This document shows, one piece after another, positions 9,726 through 20,066 of a DNA stretch of 64,000 nt. A program made the position numbers and the translations under genes. The notes beneath the pieces are model-generated. The model had not been told where the DNA came from. It did no database searches and was given only the letters and a program-made list of their open reading frames with translations. The number at the start of each line of letters is the position of its first letter. Within the stretch, counting starts at the first letter, position 1. Origin of the DNA: Thermoanaerobaculia bacterium (GTDB lineage: Bacteria > Acidobacteriota > Thermoanaerobaculia > Multivoradales > JAHEKO01). Location: NCBI GenBank assembly GCA_947259195.1, contig CAMYLC010000054.1, forward strand, positions 16,622 to 80,621, written 5' to 3'.

Positions 9726-9745
9726 GTCCCCGACTTCGCGGGGAC
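9726..9745 (-). promoter_or_regulatory. Hairpin in the rpsF leader
   Basis: GTCCCCG and CGGGGAC are perfect complements separated by six bases, 30 bases upstream of the rpsF start codon and inside the predicted leader. A second helix (GGCGC with GCGCC, about 9765-9784) lies upstream of it. Many bacteria autoregulate this operon through an S6:S18-binding leader RNA; I cannot match the conserved CCG-bulge motif with certainty, so this is a candidate only. There is no T run after the stem, which argues against a terminator. Confidence 0.35.
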
Positions 9746-9803
9746 AGAGAGGTTGATGGTTGGAGGCGCATCCCAGACAGCGCCCCACTTCGACTGGCTG
9801 CCG

Positions 9804-9831
9804 ATTCTAGCCCATCTGCGGCCAAAATCAA
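9804..9831 (-). promoter_or_regulatory. Predicted promoter of rpsF-rpsR-rplI
   Basis: Read on the minus strand: TTGATT (complement of 9826-9831), 16-base spacer, TAGAAT (complement of 9804-9809). Predicted start near 9797 gives a leader of about 100 bases before rpsF. Confidence 0.6.
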
Positions 9832-9879
9832 TGACCGAGCTCGACTCTATCCTTCCCAAGCCGGATCTCAGCCTCCGAT

Positions 9880-11955
<2,076 letters not shown>

Positions 11956-11972
11956 GGTCTGGTTCCTCCTCC

Positions 11973-11987
11973 AAGATGGCGCATCTT
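11973..11987 (-). other. Short hairpin in front of the hppA ribosome binding site
   Basis: AAGATG-CGC-CATCTT on the minus strand forms a six-pair stem immediately before the GGAGGAGG ribosome binding sequence. It is small and may be chance; no riboswitch class is recognised. Confidence 0.25.
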
Positions 11988-12029
11988 CTCCCGGCTAGGG
12001 CCTGCCGCTCACCGAGGGTAATCGCCCGA

Positions 12030-12623
12030 TCATCGGTTGAATTCGTTCATAGTCGCCTCTGCACCGTCCGCTAGCCAGCACTCACAGGCATCGGCGGCTC
12101 GACTGGTCATTTCCTCCACTTCGTCCGCCTCCGTGTCCAAGAACGGTGAAAGCACGAAGTCGACGAGGGCATCACCCTCGGGAGCGTCATCGCGGTTTGC
12201 TACTCCCAGTCGCAGCCGGGGAATCGCCTCGCTCTGCAGATTCTGAATCACCGACTCCATGCCCCGATGCCCGCCTGGACCGCCGGACCTTCGAAACCGG
12301 ATCTTCCCCAAAGGCAGGTGAACGTCATCGAAGACGACCAGAATCGCATCTGCTCTCAATTCCCGCTTCTCCGCCAGACAACGCAGGGCATAGCCGCTTC
12401 GGTTCATGTACGTCTGCGGACGAGCCAGGATCAAGGACGACTCGACGGCCAGTAGGGAGTTGCACTCGATTCGATCAAAAGAGCTGCCGCGTCGGTTTGC
12501 CAACTCCTCGAGCACCGTGAAGCCCAGGTTGTGGCGGGTCTGGCGATAGCGTTCCCCGGGATTTCCCAATCCGACGATGAGTCGAACCTCAACGTTCACC
12601 TCTTCTGCCACTGACGGACACAT
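12030..12623 (-). CDS. pth: Peptidyl-tRNA hydrolase
   Basis: Cleaves peptidyl-tRNA released from stalled ribosomes. The 197 residues contain LIVGLGNPGERY, TRHNLGF with the catalytic His, PQTYMNRSG and VVFDDVHLPLG with the catalytic-site Asp, and GGPGGHRGMESV. Start is uncertain: the ATG at 12621-12623 lacks an obvious ribosome binding site, and an in-frame GTG at 12597-12599 is closer to the conserved region. Part of the prs-rplY-pth run, 78 bases after rplY. Confidence 0.96.
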   Translation of the reverse strand: MCPSVAEEVNVEVRLIVGLGNPGERYRQTRHNLGFTVLEELANRRGSSFDRIECNSLLAVESSLILARPQTYMNRSGYALRCLAEKRELRADAILVVFDDVHLPLGKIRFRRSGGPGGHRGMESVIQNLQSEAIPRLRLGVANRDDAPEGDALVDFVLSPFLDTEADEVEEMTSRAADACECWLADGAEATMNEFNR

Positions 12624-12701
12624 GGCTGGATCGGTAGCGGAAGTCGACTGCTTCGGATCTGCGTCGGCACAGCCGCAACCAGTGCCGAACCGATCGGTCT
12701 T

Positions 12702-13385
12702 CTAGTCCTCTTCCTCGGCTTCGTCCTCTTCGGCGCGTCCGATGAGCTCGGGCTCGACCTCCTCGGCCTCGAGCAGTCCTGCCTCGGCAGCCTCGGCCTC
12801 GGCCTCCTCGACCTCGGTCGCCACTCTGCTGTGAGCTACCGCCACGATGACTTTGTCCAGCTCTACCATCAGCTCGACTCCCGCGGGCACCTCGAGATCC
12901 TTCACCTCGCAGTGGCTGCCTATCTCCAGGTCGCTGACGTCGAGCTCCAGACTCTGCGGAATGTCTCCTGGAAGGCACTCGACCTCCACTTCGCGAGTAA
13001 TGAAGTCGAGAACACCACCCTCGTTCTTGACCCCCACTGGAGTACCCTCGAGATTGATCGGCACCTGGACCTTGACCTTCTCGGTCATCAGCACCCGCAA
13101 GAAATCGATGTGGATCACCTGTCGGGTTATCGGATCGATGGTCAAATCTCGAACCATGGAGTGGCGCTTCTGGTCGGTACCCGCCAACTTGAGCAGGAAG
13201 ACTGCATTCTCACCACCGGTCTGCTTGAAAAGGTCATGCAGGGTGCGGCGGTCGACTTGAATGGCTACGGGATCCAAATCTCCACCGTAGACAACTGCAG
13301 GGATGAGACCTGTGGCACGCAACCGCCGATTGGCGTTCTTGCCGGTTTCTTCGCGTGATTGAACTTCGAGGGTTATATCGCTCAT
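12702..13385 (-). CDS. rplY: 50S ribosomal protein L25 / general stress protein Ctc
   Basis: 5S rRNA-binding ribosomal protein of the long (TL5/CTC) type, 227 residues: an N-terminal L25 domain (about 1-95, with SREETGKNANRRLRATGLIP and PAVVYGG) and a C-terminal beta domain (about 100-190). The last 35 residues are an extremely Glu-rich tail. It begins 23 bases after prs stops, matching the conserved prs-ctc-pth order. Confidence 0.96.
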   Translation of the reverse strand: MSDITLEVQSREETGKNANRRLRATGLIPAVVYGGDLDPVAIQVDRRTLHDLFKQTGGENAVFLLKLAGTDQKRHSMVRDLTIDPITRQVIHIDFLRVLMTEKVKVQVPINLEGTPVGVKNEGGVLDFITREVEVECLPGDIPQSLELDVSDLEIGSHCEVKDLEVPAGVELMVELDKVIVAVAHSRVATEVEEAEAEAAEAGLLEAEEVEPELIGRAEEDEAEEED

Positions 13386-13408
13386 GACAAAAAAGGACTC
13401 CCAACTGG

Positions 13409-14350
13409 CTAGACAAACAATGAGCTTACTGAGCTATTTTCGTGAATTCTTCGAATGGCCTCCCCCAGGAGAGACGCCACCGAAAGGGCCTTGAGCTTGT
13501 CACACTGGCTCAACTTCTCCTCGAGAGGCGTGGTATCGGTGACCAGGACCGTCTCCAATGGCGCGCCGTTGATTCTCTCCAGGGCAGGCCCCGACAGGAC
13601 GCCGTGAATTCCTGCGGCCAGGATGCGCTCGGCTCCGTTCTCCTTTAGAGCCTCCACCGTCGAGGTCAGGGTACCTGCAGTGTCGATGATGTCGTCGATC
13701 AGCAGGACGCTGCGCTGCCTCACGTCACCGATGATGTGCGCGACCTTCGCCCTATTCGGCGCTTCGCGGCGCTTGTCGATGATCGCCAGCCCGGCATCCA
13801 ATCGTTTGGCGATGGCCCTTGCCCGTTCCACGCCTCCGGCATCGGGGGAGACGATCATCAAGTCGGGAATAGCCAATTCACGGATGGCATCCAGGAGCAC
13901 AGGGGCAGCGAACAAATGATCGACGGGAACATCGAAGAAGCCCTGGATCTGCGAGGCGTGCAGGTCCATTGTGAGGATGCGGTCGGCACCGGCCGCCGAG
14001 ATCAGATCCGCCACCAGTTTGGCGGTGATCGGAACCCTTGGCCTGTCCTTCTTGTCCTGGCGCGCATAACCGTAGTAGGGGATCACGGCCGTCACTCGAG
14101 AAGCCGAGGAGCGTTTCAGAGCGTCGAGCAGAATCAACAACTCCACGAGGTTCTCGTTCACTGGCGTGCAGGTTGGCTGAATGACAAAGGCGTCCGAGCC
14201 GCGGACGTTCTCGTCGATTTGGCAGAAGATCTCGCCGTCAGAGAAATTGAACGCCTCCACCCGCCCGAGGTCCAGACTCAAGTACTCACCGATCTCCCGG
14301 ACCAATTCGGGATGTGCCCGACCGCCAAATACCTTCAAATCACCGTACAT
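13409..14350 (-). CDS. prs: Ribose-phosphate pyrophosphokinase (PRPP synthetase)
   Basis: Makes phosphoribosyl pyrophosphate from ribose 5-phosphate and ATP, feeding purine, pyrimidine, histidine and NAD synthesis. Class I features: ARQDKKDRPRVPITAKLVAD (catalytic loop), DLHASQIQGFF with the metal-binding His, and the PRPP loop VLLIDDIIDTAGTLTS. At 313 residues it is normal length. It lies directly downstream of tRNA-Gln on the same strand (30 bases). Confidence 0.98.
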   Translation of the reverse strand: MYGDLKVFGGRAHPELVREIGEYLSLDLGRVEAFNFSDGEIFCQIDENVRGSDAFVIQPTCTPVNENLVELLILLDALKRSSASRVTAVIPYYGYARQDKKDRPRVPITAKLVADLISAAGADRILTMDLHASQIQGFFDVPVDHLFAAPVLLDAIRELAIPDLMIVSPDAGGVERARAIAKRLDAGLAIIDKRREAPNRAKVAHIIGDVRQRSVLLIDDIIDTAGTLTSTVEALKENGAERILAAGIHGVLSGPALERINGAPLETVLVTDTTPLEEKLSQCDKLKALSVASLLGEAIRRIHENSSVSSLFV

Positions 14351-14380
14351 CTCGTTTCCCCATCAAGCAGCTGATCTGAA

Positions 14381-14455
14381 TGGCTGGGGCGGTAGGAATC
14401 GAACCTACGAATGCCAGATCCAAAGTCTGGTGCCTTACCACTTGGCGACGCCCCA
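14381..14455 (-). tRNA. tRNA-Gln (anticodon UUG)
   Basis: Minus-strand cloverleaf: acceptor TGGGGCG with CGCCCCA (the U1-A72 pair typical of bacterial tRNA-Gln), D arm GCC/GGC, anticodon stem CCAGA/TCTGG with loop CTTTGGA giving anticodon TTG, T arm GTAGG-TTCGATT-CCTAC, discriminator G and an encoded CCA. It sits between spoVG and prs, as it sits next to prs in Pseudomonas. Confidence 0.97.
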
Positions 14456-14561
14456 TCATGAGCAAACCCTATCGACCGCTCGGCTCTCCACAGAACCAAA
14501 GGCTCGAGTGACAGAGCACCTCGATGGCCTGAACTGCTCCCGTCTCCCCGAGTCGATCTGA

Positions 14562-14969
14562 TCAAGAATTCCAGAATGAATCCCGTAGGTGCATCTCTGC
14601 CACTTCCTCGAGGCTCTTCTTCTCAAGGGGTTCTTCTGTTTGCCCTGCTCTGGGTGGCTCTTTTCTTTCAGGCGGCGCCGGCTGACTCGTGTCCCGTGCT
14701 TCACCCGATCTCTGCCCTGACAGAACGTGATCATACTCCGCCAAGATCTGGTCTTCGAGCATCTTCCGAGTCTTGTTGTTGAGCGGATGGGCCACGTCCT
14801 TGAACTTTCCATTGCGCTTCTTGCGACTCGGCATGCTGATGAACAGTCCGTCCTTGCCCTGAATCACCTTGATGTCGTTCACCATGAAGCAGTCGTCGAA
14901 TACGATGGAGACAAAGGCCCGCAGCTTCTCTTCGTCGACTGGGAAGACCTTGACCTCGGTTATGTGCAT
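14562..14969 (-). CDS. spoVG: Septation/RNA-binding regulator SpoVG
   Basis: Small nucleic-acid-binding regulator first known from Bacillus sporulation and widespread in non-sporulating bacteria. The core (residues 1-85) is well conserved: MHITEVKVFPVDEEKLRAFV, VFDDCFMVNDIKVIQGKDGL, FISMPSRKK and the DVAHPLNNKTRKMLE end. A Pro/Glu/Lys-rich tail of about 45 residues follows. ATG at 14967-14969 is chosen because AAGGGG lies 8 bases upstream and because an earlier GTG would overlap ispE. Located 13 bases after ispE and ahead of tRNA-Gln and prs, echoing the Bacillus ispE-spoVG-prs neighbourhood. Confidence 0.93.
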   Translation of the reverse strand: MHITEVKVFPVDEEKLRAFVSIVFDDCFMVNDIKVIQGKDGLFISMPSRKKRNGKFKDVAHPLNNKTRKMLEDQILAEYDHVLSGQRSGEARDTSQPAPPERKEPPRAGQTEEPLEKKSLEEVAEMHLRDSFWNS

Positions 14970-14982
14970 CGGATTTTCCCCT

Positions 14983-15858
14983 TCAGTGAACGACACGAAG
15001 TCGCTGGAGCGAGGTGCGATTCAACGTGCGGGCACGAAACACCCGACAGTCCGGTGGCAAAGCAGTTGGCAGGTCCGAGCTCTCTATCGCGTCGTCGAAA
15101 AGCGCCAACCAGGTTGCACCACTACCGGAAAGCCGCACGGTCCGTGCTCCGGCCTCGACCAGCGCATTATATACGCGGCACACCTCTGGGAATCGACGCA
15201 TCACAAGCGGCTGCAGATCGTTCCATCCCCGGGCCGCCATCTCCCAATCGACACCCTCCCCCCAGACGAGCGAGCCCATACTAGAAACCTCCCGATCCGC
15301 TGTCAATTCCCTGAGTTCCTGAAACACCGACGCTGTCGACACCTCCAGAGCAGGTGTCACGAGCCAGATTTCACGCTCCGGAAGATCCGGTAGCGGCAGG
15401 ATCTCGTCTCCACGCCCCGATCCCAGCGCCAGACCTCCGGTCAGGAAGAAGGGCACATCCGCTCCGAGCGCACGACCCAGTTCCTCGAGCCGTACGTCGG
15501 TCGACTGTTGCACCCCAAGGAGATGTCGGAGGCCCTGCAGCACGGTTGCTGCATTGCTACTGCCACCTCCAAGGCCACCGCCCAGAGGAATGTTCTTCTC
15601 GAGAGTGATGCGAACGCCATCCACCACCGGCCAGGCGGCCAGGAACGCGGTTGCCGCCCGGTGAGCGAGATTGCGCTCGTCATCAGGCAAAGCCTGGCCG
15701 GCTACCTCGAGGCGGACACCGCTACCGCCGATCTGCAAATGGACCAGATCACAGAGATCGACCGACTGGAAGACCGTTCGCAGCTCGTGGTAACCATCGG
15801 GCCGCAGACCCAGAACCTCCAAGTGCAGGTTGACCTTGGCAAAGCTACGGTAGATCAC
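14983..15858 (-). CDS. ispE: 4-diphosphocytidyl-2-C-methyl-D-erythritol kinase
   Basis: GHMP kinase of the MEP isoprenoid pathway. Seen: YRSFAKVNLHLEVLGLRPDGYHEL at the N-terminus (conserved Lys and Asp), the ATP-binding loop IPLGGGLGGGSSNAATVL near residue 92, GADVPFFLTGGLALGSGRGD, and the C-terminal motif VRLSGSGATWLALF. A GTG start at 15856-15858 gives 291 residues, the usual length, with GGAG about 10 bases upstream. It overlaps the last 14 bases of the LolB-like gene, so the two are translated from one message. Confidence 0.95.
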   Translation of the reverse strand: MIYRSFAKVNLHLEVLGLRPDGYHELRTVFQSVDLCDLVHLQIGGSGVRLEVAGQALPDDERNLAHRAATAFLAAWPVVDGVRITLEKNIPLGGGLGGGSSNAATVLQGLRHLLGVQQSTDVRLEELGRALGADVPFFLTGGLALGSGRGDEILPLPDLPEREIWLVTPALEVSTASVFQELRELTADREVSSMGSLVWGEGVDWEMAARGWNDLQPLVMRRFPEVCRVYNALVEAGARTVRLSGSGATWLALFDDAIESSDLPTALPPDCRVFRARTLNRTSLQRLRVVH

Positions 15859-16597
15859 GAGTGTGGCACTCCAATGATTCGTAGCCCGCCGGAACCTGCA
15901 GATCGACCAGTGGGGACTGCAAGGGCTCATTGACGATCTCCCGCCACCTGATCTGGATACCCTGCCGATGGGAGAGCACTCCTCCCTCCCCTCGCCGACT
16001 CCACCAGAGCGCGGGGCGGGACTCCTCCCAGAGGACCCACGACGTCGGCCGGCCGGCATCGAGCCGCGAGGTCCATCGCCGCCCGTCACGGCCCCTGAAG
16101 TCGATCTCTTCAGCCGAGCTGTGGTCGATCGTCTCGGGCTCGGTAGGCAGATAACCCAGGAGTACCCGCGGGAGGGATCGCCATGGCATCGCCTCGAGCA
16201 CAGGGTCAGGAAGGAGAATGTCCGTGGCTCTGCAGAACCCCTTGCCTCGATGATCGACCAAGAGGGTCTCCACCTCGCTGGCCTGAAGGCTCCACATGGG
16301 GCGACCCAGTGCATCGGTGGTCGACACCTGGAATCTGGAATCCGAGGAGAGCTTCAGAACCAGCTTCATCCCACCGTGCCCTTCTTGTCCCGCGTAGCGA
16401 ACCCGAAACAGACGTTGGGTACCCAGAGCATCGGCTGGCAGAGCCCATCCGCTGGCTGCTCCATCCGAGTCCGGCAGAATAGTCGGCCCAGAAGAGCCAC
16501 CAGCACATTGCAAAGCTACAAGAGCGGCGAGAACCACCGCGCACAGGACCCAGATAGATTCTCTGCCGACAAAGGTCGTTGACGTGAAACAGGACAT
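15845..16597 (-). CDS. LolB-like outer-membrane lipoprotein
   Basis: A 250-residue exported protein. Residues 14-30 form a hydrophobic signal sequence ending ALVALQC, a possible but imperfect lipobox (Gln at -1). The mature part is beta-rich, with segments GTQRLFRVRYAG, FRGRDGRRWTSRLDAG and IQIRWREIVN, resembling the LolA/LolB fold that accepts lipoproteins at the outer membrane. The strongest argument is place: lolB stands directly before ispE in many Proteobacteria, and here the gene overlaps ispE by 14 bases and follows a TPR protein gene as in Pseudomonas. Direct sequence similarity to E. coli LolB is weak to my eye. Confidence 0.6.
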   Translation of the reverse strand: MSCFTSTTFVGRESIWVLCAVVLAALVALQCAGGSSGPTILPDSDGAASGWALPADALGTQRLFRVRYAGQEGHGGMKLVLKLSSDSRFQVSTTDALGRPMWSLQASEVETLLVDHRGKGFCRATDILLPDPVLEAMPWRSLPRVLLGYLPTEPETIDHSSAEEIDFRGRDGRRWTSRLDAGRPTSWVLWEESRPALWWSRRGEGGVLSHRQGIQIRWREIVNEPLQSPLVDLQVPAGYESLECHTRDLP

Positions 16598-16693
16598 GGG
16601 TTCGGGACCCGGGGTATAGCCACAACGGTTCAGGCGTTTCGATCCCTGACGCGGAAGTACTCCAGCCGGGTCCGAACGCAGACCGTTCTCGTC

Positions 16694-18631
16694 TCAGGGC
16701 TGCGCCAGCCGATCCAACTTGCCTCTCACGACTGCGGCGTTGTCGGCCTCGAGATCCAGTGCCCGCTGATAGACCTCCCGCGCCTCCTCGAGCCTGCCGA
16801 GGACAACGTAGAGGTCACCGAGATGCTCGTACACCTCTGGATCGTCCCCTACCAACGAAGCGGCTCTCTCGAGGAAACCTCGAGCCTCTTCGTACTGGCC
16901 AAGTTGAAAGTGCACCCATCCCAGAGAATCGACAAAGGCCCCGTTGTCCGGTTCGATGTCCACCGCCTGCTGGACCAGCAGCAATGCCCTTTCGAGATTC
17001 TCTCCGGCTTCTGCCCACATGTAGCCAAGGTAGTTCAAGGCCGGAGCAAAGTCGCGATCGATCGCCAGCAACTGCTGGAGCACGTCCTCTGCCTGGCGCT
17101 TCTTTCCCGAACGTTCATTGGCGGCCGCCAACCAGAACAACAGACTGGTCGAGTCCGGATCCAGTTCGAGGGCACGCTCCAACACCGGAATTGACTCGTC
17201 GTATCGCTGGCGCGACTGATACACCTCGGCAAGAAGGGTCAGATCATCGAGCGTTCCTTCGGCGGCCAGACGGGAGAGCACCTCCTCAGCCTCACGGTCT
17301 CGACCCAGATCGAAGAAAATCTCGGCCTGCCTCGCCCAACCGCGTCGCTCGGCCGGTGTATCCGGCTCGATCCGCGCCAGGAGCTGGAGAGCCTCGTCGT
17401 GCCTGTCGGCCCTGACCAGGGCTTCGACGAGAATCAACACCATGTCCATATCACCCGGAGCTACCTGCCGCCCAATGAGCGGCTGGAAAAGCCCCACGAC
17501 CTTGTCCCACTTGGCCTGCCGCATGAGCATCAATCCCCGCTCAACTCGCGCCTGATTTGCGGCCGCAATCTGCCCATCAGAACGAAGGCGCCTCTCCATG
17601 GCCCTCAGGGTCTCCTCAGCGGCCTGCGGCTCTTGACGGCTCTCCAGCAGGCGAGCCAGCAGGACTCCCAGGTCCAGGTTCATTGGGTGGTCGCGCAGAA
17701 GATCTCGCGTGACGACGATGGCCTCGTCCTCTCTTCCCATTGCGGCCAGGCTCATGGCCTGGAGGTAGCGATTCGGGAAATAGCCTGGATCCTCGGTCAA
17801 CATCTCTTCGACGAGTTGAAGGGCTCGGGCGTACTGACCGGACTGGTGGAGCTCGAAGGCCAGCCGTCTGCGCACCTCCGGGTCGGTCAAGACCTCATTG
17901 GGACCCTCTTCCAAAGTCCTTGCCGCGCTGGCGTGGTCGCCCCGCTCGCTTTGAGCCTGGGCCAAACTCAATCGGGCTCTGGTAAATCCGGGGTCGACGT
18001 CCAAGACCTCCTGCATCGCTTTCTCAGCCTGCGCCGGACGATCCGCTCGCATCAGGGAGTCGATCAACAGCGAAAACACCATTCGGTTCCCCGATCGCCT
18101 GCTGAGAAGATCCTTGAATACCGCCGCGGCCTCGTCTGGGCGAGACTCTCCAAGATAGATCTGCCCGAGAGTAACCATCGCCTCGATGTTGTCCGGCTGG
18201 CGGGCTCGAATCTCCTCGAGGGCTTGTCTCGCTTTCTCCAGCGCAGCGGGGTCCTCTTGCGCCAGTCTCATCTGCGCTTCTGAGTAGAAGAGCAGCACAT
18301 CGTCGAGCTCTGGCGCGGCTTCCCTCGCCACCGTCGCTTGCGCGACGGCTTCCTGCGATCTTCCGAGACGCAGAAGCAACCGTCCGTACTCGAGTCGAGC
18401 GTAGACATCATTGGGCGCCCCGGCTATTGCGGTCTCGAAACTCTCGAGAGCCCCTCGATAATCACCTTCCTCCGTCAGCAGTTGCGCCACTAGAAGATGG
18501 TATGAGGGCGTCGCATCAAGACCCTCTCCGGCAGCCCAGGACGCCATCGACAATCCAGCTAACAGAAATATCCATCGAGGTTTCACGGCCGGAAGGATAG
18601 CAACCGCCCTATTACCTTTACAAGCAACCAT
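16694..18631 (-). CDS. Tetratricopeptide-repeat protein, exported
   Basis: A 645-residue protein made almost entirely of tetratricopeptide repeats after an N-terminal signal-like helix (WIFLLAGLSMASWAAGEG). Repeats such as LEYGRLLLRLGRSQEAVAQA, ALNYLGYMWAEAGENLERAL and EHLGDLYVVLGRLEEAREVY recur every 34 residues from about residue 40 to the end. It probably acts as an envelope scaffold; a TPR lipoprotein stands at the same place before lolB-ispE in Pseudomonas. The start is uncertain (ATG at 18629-18631 or GTG 15 codons later, nearer the signal helix). It is divergent from the MshEN-domain gene across an inverted repeat. Confidence 0.85.
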   Translation of the reverse strand: MVACKGNRAVAILPAVKPRWIFLLAGLSMASWAAGEGLDATPSYHLLVAQLLTEEGDYRGALESFETAIAGAPNDVYARLEYGRLLLRLGRSQEAVAQATVAREAAPELDDVLLFYSEAQMRLAQEDPAALEKARQALEEIRARQPDNIEAMVTLGQIYLGESRPDEAAAVFKDLLSRRSGNRMVFSLLIDSLMRADRPAQAEKAMQEVLDVDPGFTRARLSLAQAQSERGDHASAARTLEEGPNEVLTDPEVRRRLAFELHQSGQYARALQLVEEMLTEDPGYFPNRYLQAMSLAAMGREDEAIVVTRDLLRDHPMNLDLGVLLARLLESRQEPQAAEETLRAMERRLRSDGQIAAANQARVERGLMLMRQAKWDKVVGLFQPLIGRQVAPGDMDMVLILVEALVRADRHDEALQLLARIEPDTPAERRGWARQAEIFFDLGRDREAEEVLSRLAAEGTLDDLTLLAEVYQSRQRYDESIPVLERALELDPDSTSLLFWLAAANERSGKKRQAEDVLQQLLAIDRDFAPALNYLGYMWAEAGENLERALLLVQQAVDIEPDNGAFVDSLGWVHFQLGQYEEARGFLERAASLVGDDPEVYEHLGDLYVVLGRLEEAREVYQRALDLEADNAAVVRGKLDRLAQP

Positions 18632-18655
18632 GCCCCACCTATAATCCGGCTGAAT

Positions 18656-18688
18656 CGCCTAAGTAGCCACATACCAATAACTTAGGCG
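18656..18688. repeat. Perfect 9-bp inverted repeat between divergent genes
   Basis: CGCCTAAGT (18656-18664) and ACTTAGGCG (18680-18688) are exact complements 15 bases apart, centred in the 86-base gap between the TPR gene (minus) and the MshEN gene (plus). Arm spacing of 24 bases, about two helical turns, would suit a dimeric regulator touching both promoters; an RNA hairpin is the alternative. Confidence 0.6.
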
Positions 18689-18717
18689 CCTGGCTTAGAG
18701 ATCTGGAGATCAGAGCT

Positions 18718-19986
18718 TTGGGTATGCAGTCTCTCGGAACCCTCCTGCTTCAAAGCGGCCGGATCACCAAAGAGCAGCTCGGACTGGCCATTTCCAAGCA
18801 GCGGGAAATCGGCGGCCGGCTGGGGTCATGCCTGCTCGAGATGGGGGCCATTTCGGAAGACACTCTCGACCGTATGCTGGCTGAGCAGCAGGGAGTTCCG
18901 ATCGCCACGGCGGAGGATCTGAACGAGATTCCCGCCGAGCTGATTCAGTTGCTTCCCGCCAGGCTCGCGATCCGCTATCAAGCAGTGCCTTTCAGATCTT
19001 CGACAGCCGCGGTCGAAATTGCGATGCTCGAGGTCGACAACCTTTGGTTGCAGGACGAGTTGTCCTTCATTGTCGGAAGTCGTCTCAAGGTCCACATCGC
19101 CAGTGAGGTACGCCTCGTTTCGGCACTCGCGAGGTACTACAACGCGTCACTCCCGGAGCGCTTCGCCAAACTGGCAGAACTGCTCGACCAGCAGCTCCAA
19201 CGGCCACCAGAAACCAGCCCCGGCCCTCATCCCGACTCCCGACTCATCCATTCGGCAGAGCTCAATGAGCCGATATCACTCGTGGTTCCGATCAGGAGCG
19301 CGCAGCCCGAGGCGGGAGTATCCGAGATCGAGGGATCGACCCCACTGCCGCATCCCCAAAGCATTCCCCTCTCGGACCGGGATCTCGCCAACCTGGATGC
19401 CGCAGCCGCGTCTGAAGATCCTGGGGCCAAGGTCTCGCCGTTTCTCTACACTCGCGACCACAGCTCAGACGGAAACGCCGAGATAGACGACGTAGAGACC
19501 CAGCTCGCGGCAGCCGGAAGTCCCGAGGAGGTCGGGCAGATTCTCGTCGACTACCTGGCTCAGTTCTTTGTCAGGGTCCTGATCTTTCAAGTCCGGCAAG
19601 GCACCGTGTGCGGCTGGCTCGGGCGCGGTCCCGGGCTCGACAGGGACCGACTCGCCGGATTCAGGGTCTCCTTCGACGAGCCCTCCATCTTCCTCAATTT
19701 GCGAGAAGGCGGCAGCTTCTTCATCGGCAAGCTGCCCGCAATGCCGCCTCACCTGGAGTTGGCAGCCTGCTGGAGCAAGGACTTGACGGATGAATGTGCC
19801 GTATTTCCGCTTCGCCTCCAGGAGCATCTCGTAAGCCTGATCTATGGCGACCGCGGTCCTCTCGGTCTCCAGGCTCTGGATCTGGAGCTAGTTCGGCGCC
19901 TCACCGCTGTGGCGAGCCGCGCCTTCGAGAGATGCATTCTGGAGCAGAAGCAAGCCAGGCAGCGCCAAGCTCTGAATGGAAAATGA
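18718..19986 (+). CDS. MshEN-domain protein with C-terminal GAF-like domain
   Basis: A 422-residue protein without the ATPase domain of GspE. Residues 3-135 match the MshEN/GspE N-terminal domain that in other proteins binds cyclic-di-GMP: LGTLLLQSGRITKEQLGLAI, GGRLGSCLLEMGAISEDTL, and a C-terminal subdomain with LLPARLAIRYQAVPF. Residues 145-255 are a low-complexity linker. Residues about 260-410 look like a GAF-type fold (SPEEVGQILVDYLAQFFVRV, SLIYGDRGP). A signalling role connected with pili or motility is inferred. TTG at 18718 has GGAG 9 bases upstream; ATG at 18724 is the alternative. Confidence 0.75.
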   Translation: MGMQSLGTLLLQSGRITKEQLGLAISKQREIGGRLGSCLLEMGAISEDTLDRMLAEQQGVPIATAEDLNEIPAELIQLLPARLAIRYQAVPFRSSTAAVEIAMLEVDNLWLQDELSFIVGSRLKVHIASEVRLVSALARYYNASLPERFAKLAELLDQQLQRPPETSPGPHPDSRLIHSAELNEPISLVVPIRSAQPEAGVSEIEGSTPLPHPQSIPLSDRDLANLDAAAASEDPGAKVSPFLYTRDHSSDGNAEIDDVETQLAAAGSPEEVGQILVDYLAQFFVRVLIFQVRQGTVCGWLGRGPGLDRDRLAGFRVSFDEPSIFLNLREGGSFFIGKLPAMPPHLELAACWSKDLTDECAVFPLRLQEHLVSLIYGDRGPLGLQALDLELVRRLTAVASRAFERCILEQKQARQRQALNGK

Positions 19987-20016
19987 GAGTCCCTGCGAGG
20001 CAAATGCCCACTTTCG

Positions 20017-20045
20017 TTGACACCCATTTTGGCCGTTGCTACACT
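20017..20045 (+). promoter_or_regulatory. Promoter of the HU/IHF gene
   Basis: A consensus -35 TTGACA (20017-20022), 17-base spacer and TACACT -10 (20040-20045), 22 bases ahead of the start codon. It is one of the best sigma-70-type promoters in the window. Confidence 0.65.
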
Positions 20046-20066
20046 CGGACGCCCTAATCGACCGAC

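Noticed and set aside
9726..9745. Intrinsic terminator for hppA
   Set aside because: Stem is GC-rich but no T run follows, and it lies downstream of the predicted rpsF promoter.
15859..16314. Upstream extension of the ispE frame
   Set aside because: Overlaps the LolB-like gene; the family N-terminus begins at the GTG at 15858.
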